Part shown: positions 60,815 through 64,000 of the stretch, piece after piece | How the letters are laid out: each line of letters opens with the position of its first letter | Position numbering within the stretch: the first letter of the stretch is position 1 | Source of the DNA: Coriaria nepalensis | Taxonomy: Eukaryota; Streptophyta; Magnoliopsida; Cucurbitales; Coriariaceae | NCBI GenBank assembly: GCA_027186245.1 | Contig: CP114490.1 | Coordinates: 1,689,001-1,753,000, forward strand | Length of the DNA stretch: 64,000 bases | Direction: 5' to 3' | Program-made: the position numbers and the translations under genes | Notes under the pieces: generated by a model | Database searches by the model: none | Told to the model about the DNA's origin: nothing | What the model saw: the letters and a program-made list of their open reading frames with translations, nothing else

Positions 60815-60922
60815 GCTTGCGTTGGGCAGTCATACCATGAACACACACAGCAATTAAGTGAGAAAGCAAAAGAGAGACAGCGACGAAACAACGTAAGAGG
60901 CAAAAGTGAGGGAGGGATTGAA

Positions 60923-63562
60923 ATGGATCAACACTCATGGCTTCGTGTCCTTGTTCTCGTGGCCTGCCTTCTCCCAGTTTTGGTCGAATGCAGGGTCCGG
61001 CATTACAAGTTTGACGTAAGGCAAATACTTGGTTCTTTTTAATTACTTTGTTCTGTCACGTAGCTATATATACATCTTATCATATCATACAATCATATTT
61101 CTTATCATCATATATAGGTTAAATGAATCAAAAATAAACGTAACGGTATTCAACCATAATATGTTGCAACGCAGCAGTACACGTTTATAAATGTATATCT
61201 AGACCGATGCTTTTCTTTTCAAGCTAAGGCCTACGAGCTTTTGCCGCATTGAACATTACATGCCTCCACACATGTAGACCGGTCGGTGCAGTTTGCGATG
61301 CATGGCGGCATGCATCTGTAGAAACTCCTTCAATCGCCTGCATCCCCCGCCATATCCAGCATGAGAAGCATGGCAATCATGGTCATGAATATCATTACTC
61401 CTGCAACTCTCTTGGATATCATCATCTTCTTCTTCTTTGTTGTTTTTTACTCTAAATTTCAATGCCATGGTATTGCATTTTGGGTGATTTCATAAGTTGG
61501 AGGTTTTCTATTTCTGGATGTATGTGCTAACTCGTTACTGATTATAGGTTGGTTAGAAGGTCTTAAATTATCATCTGGTGTTTCTAATATTGGCTCTCGA
61601 TATTTGGCAGGTAGTTTTGAAGAATACTACCAGACTATGCTCGAGCAAGCCCATCATCACGGTTAACGGACAGTTCCCTGGCCCGACCCTGTATGCAAGG
61701 GAGGACGATACAGTGCTTGTCAATGTGGTCAACCATGTTCAATACAACGTTTCCATTCACTGGTAGATAATTAAACTAACTACACCTACGTATAAATATA
61801 TATAAAGAGCATAAAACTGATACAGGGAAGTAAAGTCGACTTACTTTATTGTGTGATAGGCATGGAATCCGGCAACTAAGAACCGGTTGGGCAGACGGAC
61901 CGGCATACATTACACAATGCCCGATCCCAACCGGGAAGAACTATGTGTATAACTTCACAGTGACCGGGCAGAGAGGCACGCTTCTTTGGCATGCACATAT
62001 ACTCTGGCTAAGAGCCACCGTGCACGGTGCCATTGTGATACTGCCCAAGCTCGGCGTGCCTTATCCATTTCCCAAACCCCACAGAGAAGTTGTCGTTGTA
62101 TTAGGTGAGATCATCACCTCGCTAAAAGAAAATTTCCATAATTGTTCAATTTGCTTAATTAATTAAGAAAAATGCAGCTGAGTGGTGGAAATCAGACACA
62201 GAAGCTGTGATCAATCAAGCTCTAAAATCCGGATTAGCACCGAATGTTTCTGATGCTCATACGATTAATGGCCATCCGGGCGCTGTCCTGAATTGTCCTT
62301 CACAAAGTATGTACATATTTTAATGTTTTCTTATGATCAGGACTTTGTTTCTTGACAATTTAAGCTAATTCTGTTTTTCTGTAATCGATGTTAATTATAG
62401 GGGGCTTCACATTGCCCGTTCAAAGTGGGCAGACTTACTTGCTGCGCATAGTAAACGCCGCACTAAATGAGGAGCTTTTCTTCAAGATAGCAGGGCACAA
62501 GCTCAAAATAGTAGAAGTTGATGCCACCTACGTCAAACCATTTGAGACGGACACAATCGTTATAGCCCCAGGACAAACCACAAACGCACTTATAACCACC
62601 AACCAAAACTCCGGCAAGTACTTGGTGGCCGCCTCCCCTTTCATGGACACTCCGGCCATTGCCGTGGATAACAAAACAGCCACGGCCACCTTACACTACT
62701 CCGGCACACTAGCCAACACCGCCACCAGCCTTACTAGCCCGCCGCCGCAGAACGCGACCCAAGTCGCTAACCAATTCACAAACTCCCTCAAAAGCCTGAA
62801 TTCCCAAAAGTACCCCGTCAACGTACCCTTGAAAATTGACCACAACCTTTTCTTCACCGTTGGGCTGGGGATCAACCCCTGTGCTTCCTGCAAAGCAGGA
62901 AACGGAAGCAGAGTCGTCGCAAGTATTAACAACGTCACGTTTGTCATGCCAAACACGGCCTTATTACAAGCTCATTACTTCAACATCAATGGGGTGTTTA
63001 CCACGGATTTCCCGGGTAACCCGCCTCACGCTTTCAATTATTCGGGCAACCCGCCGTCTAACTTACAGACCCAAACAGGGACTAAGGTGTACAGGCTGAG
63101 TTACAACTCTACAGTCCAACTTGTTCTTCAAGATACAGGAATCATAGCCCCAGAAAACCATCCAATTCATCTGCACGGATTCAATTTCTTCGCCGTCGGA
63201 AGAGGTATTGGAAACTATAACACTTCTAAGGATCCAAACAACTTTAATCTTGTCGATCCTGTTGAGAGGAACACCATCGGAGTACCATCTGGCGGGTGGG
63301 TTGCTATAAGATTTCGTGCAGATAATCCAGGTAAACTCTTCTCCCTTTTTTTTTTTTTTTTTTTTTTTGTGTATCATAAACATAATTGTTAGAAAGTAGT
63401 AGTGCTCATTAATCTGGGTTTGTATTGATAGGAGTATGGTTCATGCATTGCCATCTGGAAGTTCATACGACGTGGGGGCTAAAGATGGCATTTTTGGTGG
63501 ACAATGGGAAAGGACCAAACCAGTCGCTTTTACCGCCACCGACCGACCTTCCAAAATGTTAA
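60923..63562 (+). CDS. Laccase (multicopper oxidase)
   Basis: Six exons (60923-61015, 61611-61762, 61860-62104, 62178-62306, 62401-63330, 63432-63562) encode 559 residues. A signal peptide (about 1-22, [14 protein letters not shown]) is followed by three cupredoxin domains. All four copper-ligand blocks are present: HWHG (split by intron 2, IHW/HGIRQ), [25 protein letters not shown] and [16 protein letters not shown]. The end PPTDLPKC is typical. Many N-glycosylation sites fit secretion. Plant laccases oxidise monolignols in the cell wall, driving lignin polymerisation. Arabidopsis LAC10 (At5g01190) and LAC7 (At3g09220) lie in related regions. The first intron (595 bp) is long for the gene. 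A poorly matched miR397-type site lies at 62450-62470. Confidence 0.94.
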
Positions 63563-64000
63563 ATTTATTTTTACCCAGAAAAAAAAAAAAAACTACAGTT
63601 TGTAGGTAGTGAGAAAGAATGATGAACAAGAGGGATAGAAGGTGAAAAAAATATTTATAAGCAGTTAAAAAAGGAACAAAGAGAGAAGAAAGAATCCCCA
63701 TTGTTTGTTGAGCAATTTGTTAGCAGAATTACTTTGCTCAATCATGTTTGAATTAATAAAGAAATAAATAAAAAGGTCAAAATCACACCTTTTGAATTGA
63801 TACAAAGTTATATTTGGAGGGTCCAATCTTAGAAGAAATGGGCTGCTCCAAAATGTTAAGCCCATATTTCCTTCTGATAACACAAAGTCGTAAAAATGGT
63901 GGGCCGGCCCGACCAAAACATGACCAATGGACCCATATATAGCAAAATCACACTTTGCTAGTAGTGCACCAGCACTCACATGAGCATTTCCCACCCCCTT
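63563..64000. other. Laccase 3' flank to window end
   Basis: 3' UTR with an A run near 63579, then AT-rich DNA with GGGCCGGCCCG at 63900. No gene is supported before the window ends. Confidence 0.5.

Larger units (their letters stand above)
54474..60922. other. 6.4-kb gap with transposon-like remnants
   Basis: NPF promoter, then AT-rich DNA. It contains a TA repeat (54820-54843), a TTAA-type repeat (55816-55846), a MITE-like element (56182-56374), a long inverted repeat (56461-59346), a 22-bp tandem duplication (60107-60150), a TA repeat with poly-T (60456-60500) and the laccase promoter. No intact gene is supported. Short open frames at 57086-58430 resemble no family I know. Confidence 0.6.

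Noticed and set aside
61256..61468. Open frames of 68-70 codons on both strands within laccase intron 1
   Set aside because: They lie within an intron with good donor and acceptor sites, have low complexity and resemble no known protein.
1..64000. CRISPR arrays, bacterial operons, viral genes, or a plant biosynthetic gene cluster
   Set aside because: No spaced direct repeats, no co-oriented pathway enzymes and no viral coding domains were seen. Gene functions are unrelated and fit ancestral eudicot gene order.

Overview
This is a gene-dense stretch of a eudicot nuclear genome. The genes are split by short, AT-rich GT...AG introns. Their products are plant-specific: a plastid NusG-like factor, FLN1, plastid ACCase alpha subunit, a reticulon-like B protein, OCTOPUS/DUF740, a PPR protein, an NPF peptide transporter and a laccase. 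There is also an intron-containing nuclear tRNA-Tyr. Intergenic DNA is rich in A/T tracts and microsatellites. I cannot name the species from the sequence.

Layout: a decayed chloroplast fructose-1,6-bisphosphatase (0.2-1.6 kb); NusG-like pTAC13 (+); a kinase-less membrane lectin (+); beta-tubulin (-); a Yos1/IER3IP1-like protein (-) with an LTR-like element upstream; FLN1 (+) convergent with a GT106 O-fucosyltransferase (-); an SSUH2-like zinc-finger protein (-) divergent from a nucleotide-sugar transporter (+), with an almost perfect 212-bp tandem duplication between them; tRNA-Tyr(GTA); a HAKAI-like RING E3 (+) convergent with a reticulon (-); the plastid ACCase carboxyltransferase alpha gene (+) convergent with a decayed DET2 steroid 5-alpha-reductase (-); an Mpo1-like/DUF962 gene (-) divergent from a 17-exon WD40 gene (+); a 3.9-kb repeat-rich gap; an OCTOPUS-like gene (+); a P-class PPR gene (+); a coiled-coil, probably plastid membrane protein (-); an NPF8/PTR transporter (-); a 6.4-kb gap holding a MITE-like element and a 2.9-kb long inverted repeat; and a laccase (+).

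From memory of Arabidopsis, most of these genes match members of four segments: At3g54050-54120, At2g37975-38050, At3g09050-09220 and At5g01090-01190. The window therefore looks like one relatively unfractionated ancestral block whose genes are scattered over several duplicated Arabidopsis regions. The two pseudogenes (FBPase and DET2) sit where synteny expects functional genes. This suggests gene loss after a later duplication in this lineage.

Functionally this is ordinary housekeeping and accessory plant content. Several genes serve the plastid: pTAC13 and FLN1 in the plastid-encoded polymerase complex, ACCase alpha in fatty-acid synthesis, and the coiled-coil protein probably. I found no evidence of a new multi-gene system. 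The items most worth a second look are the promoter duplication, the possible C-terminal frameshift in ACCase alpha, the two syntenic pseudogenes, the metal-site loss in the lectin and the long inverted repeat.
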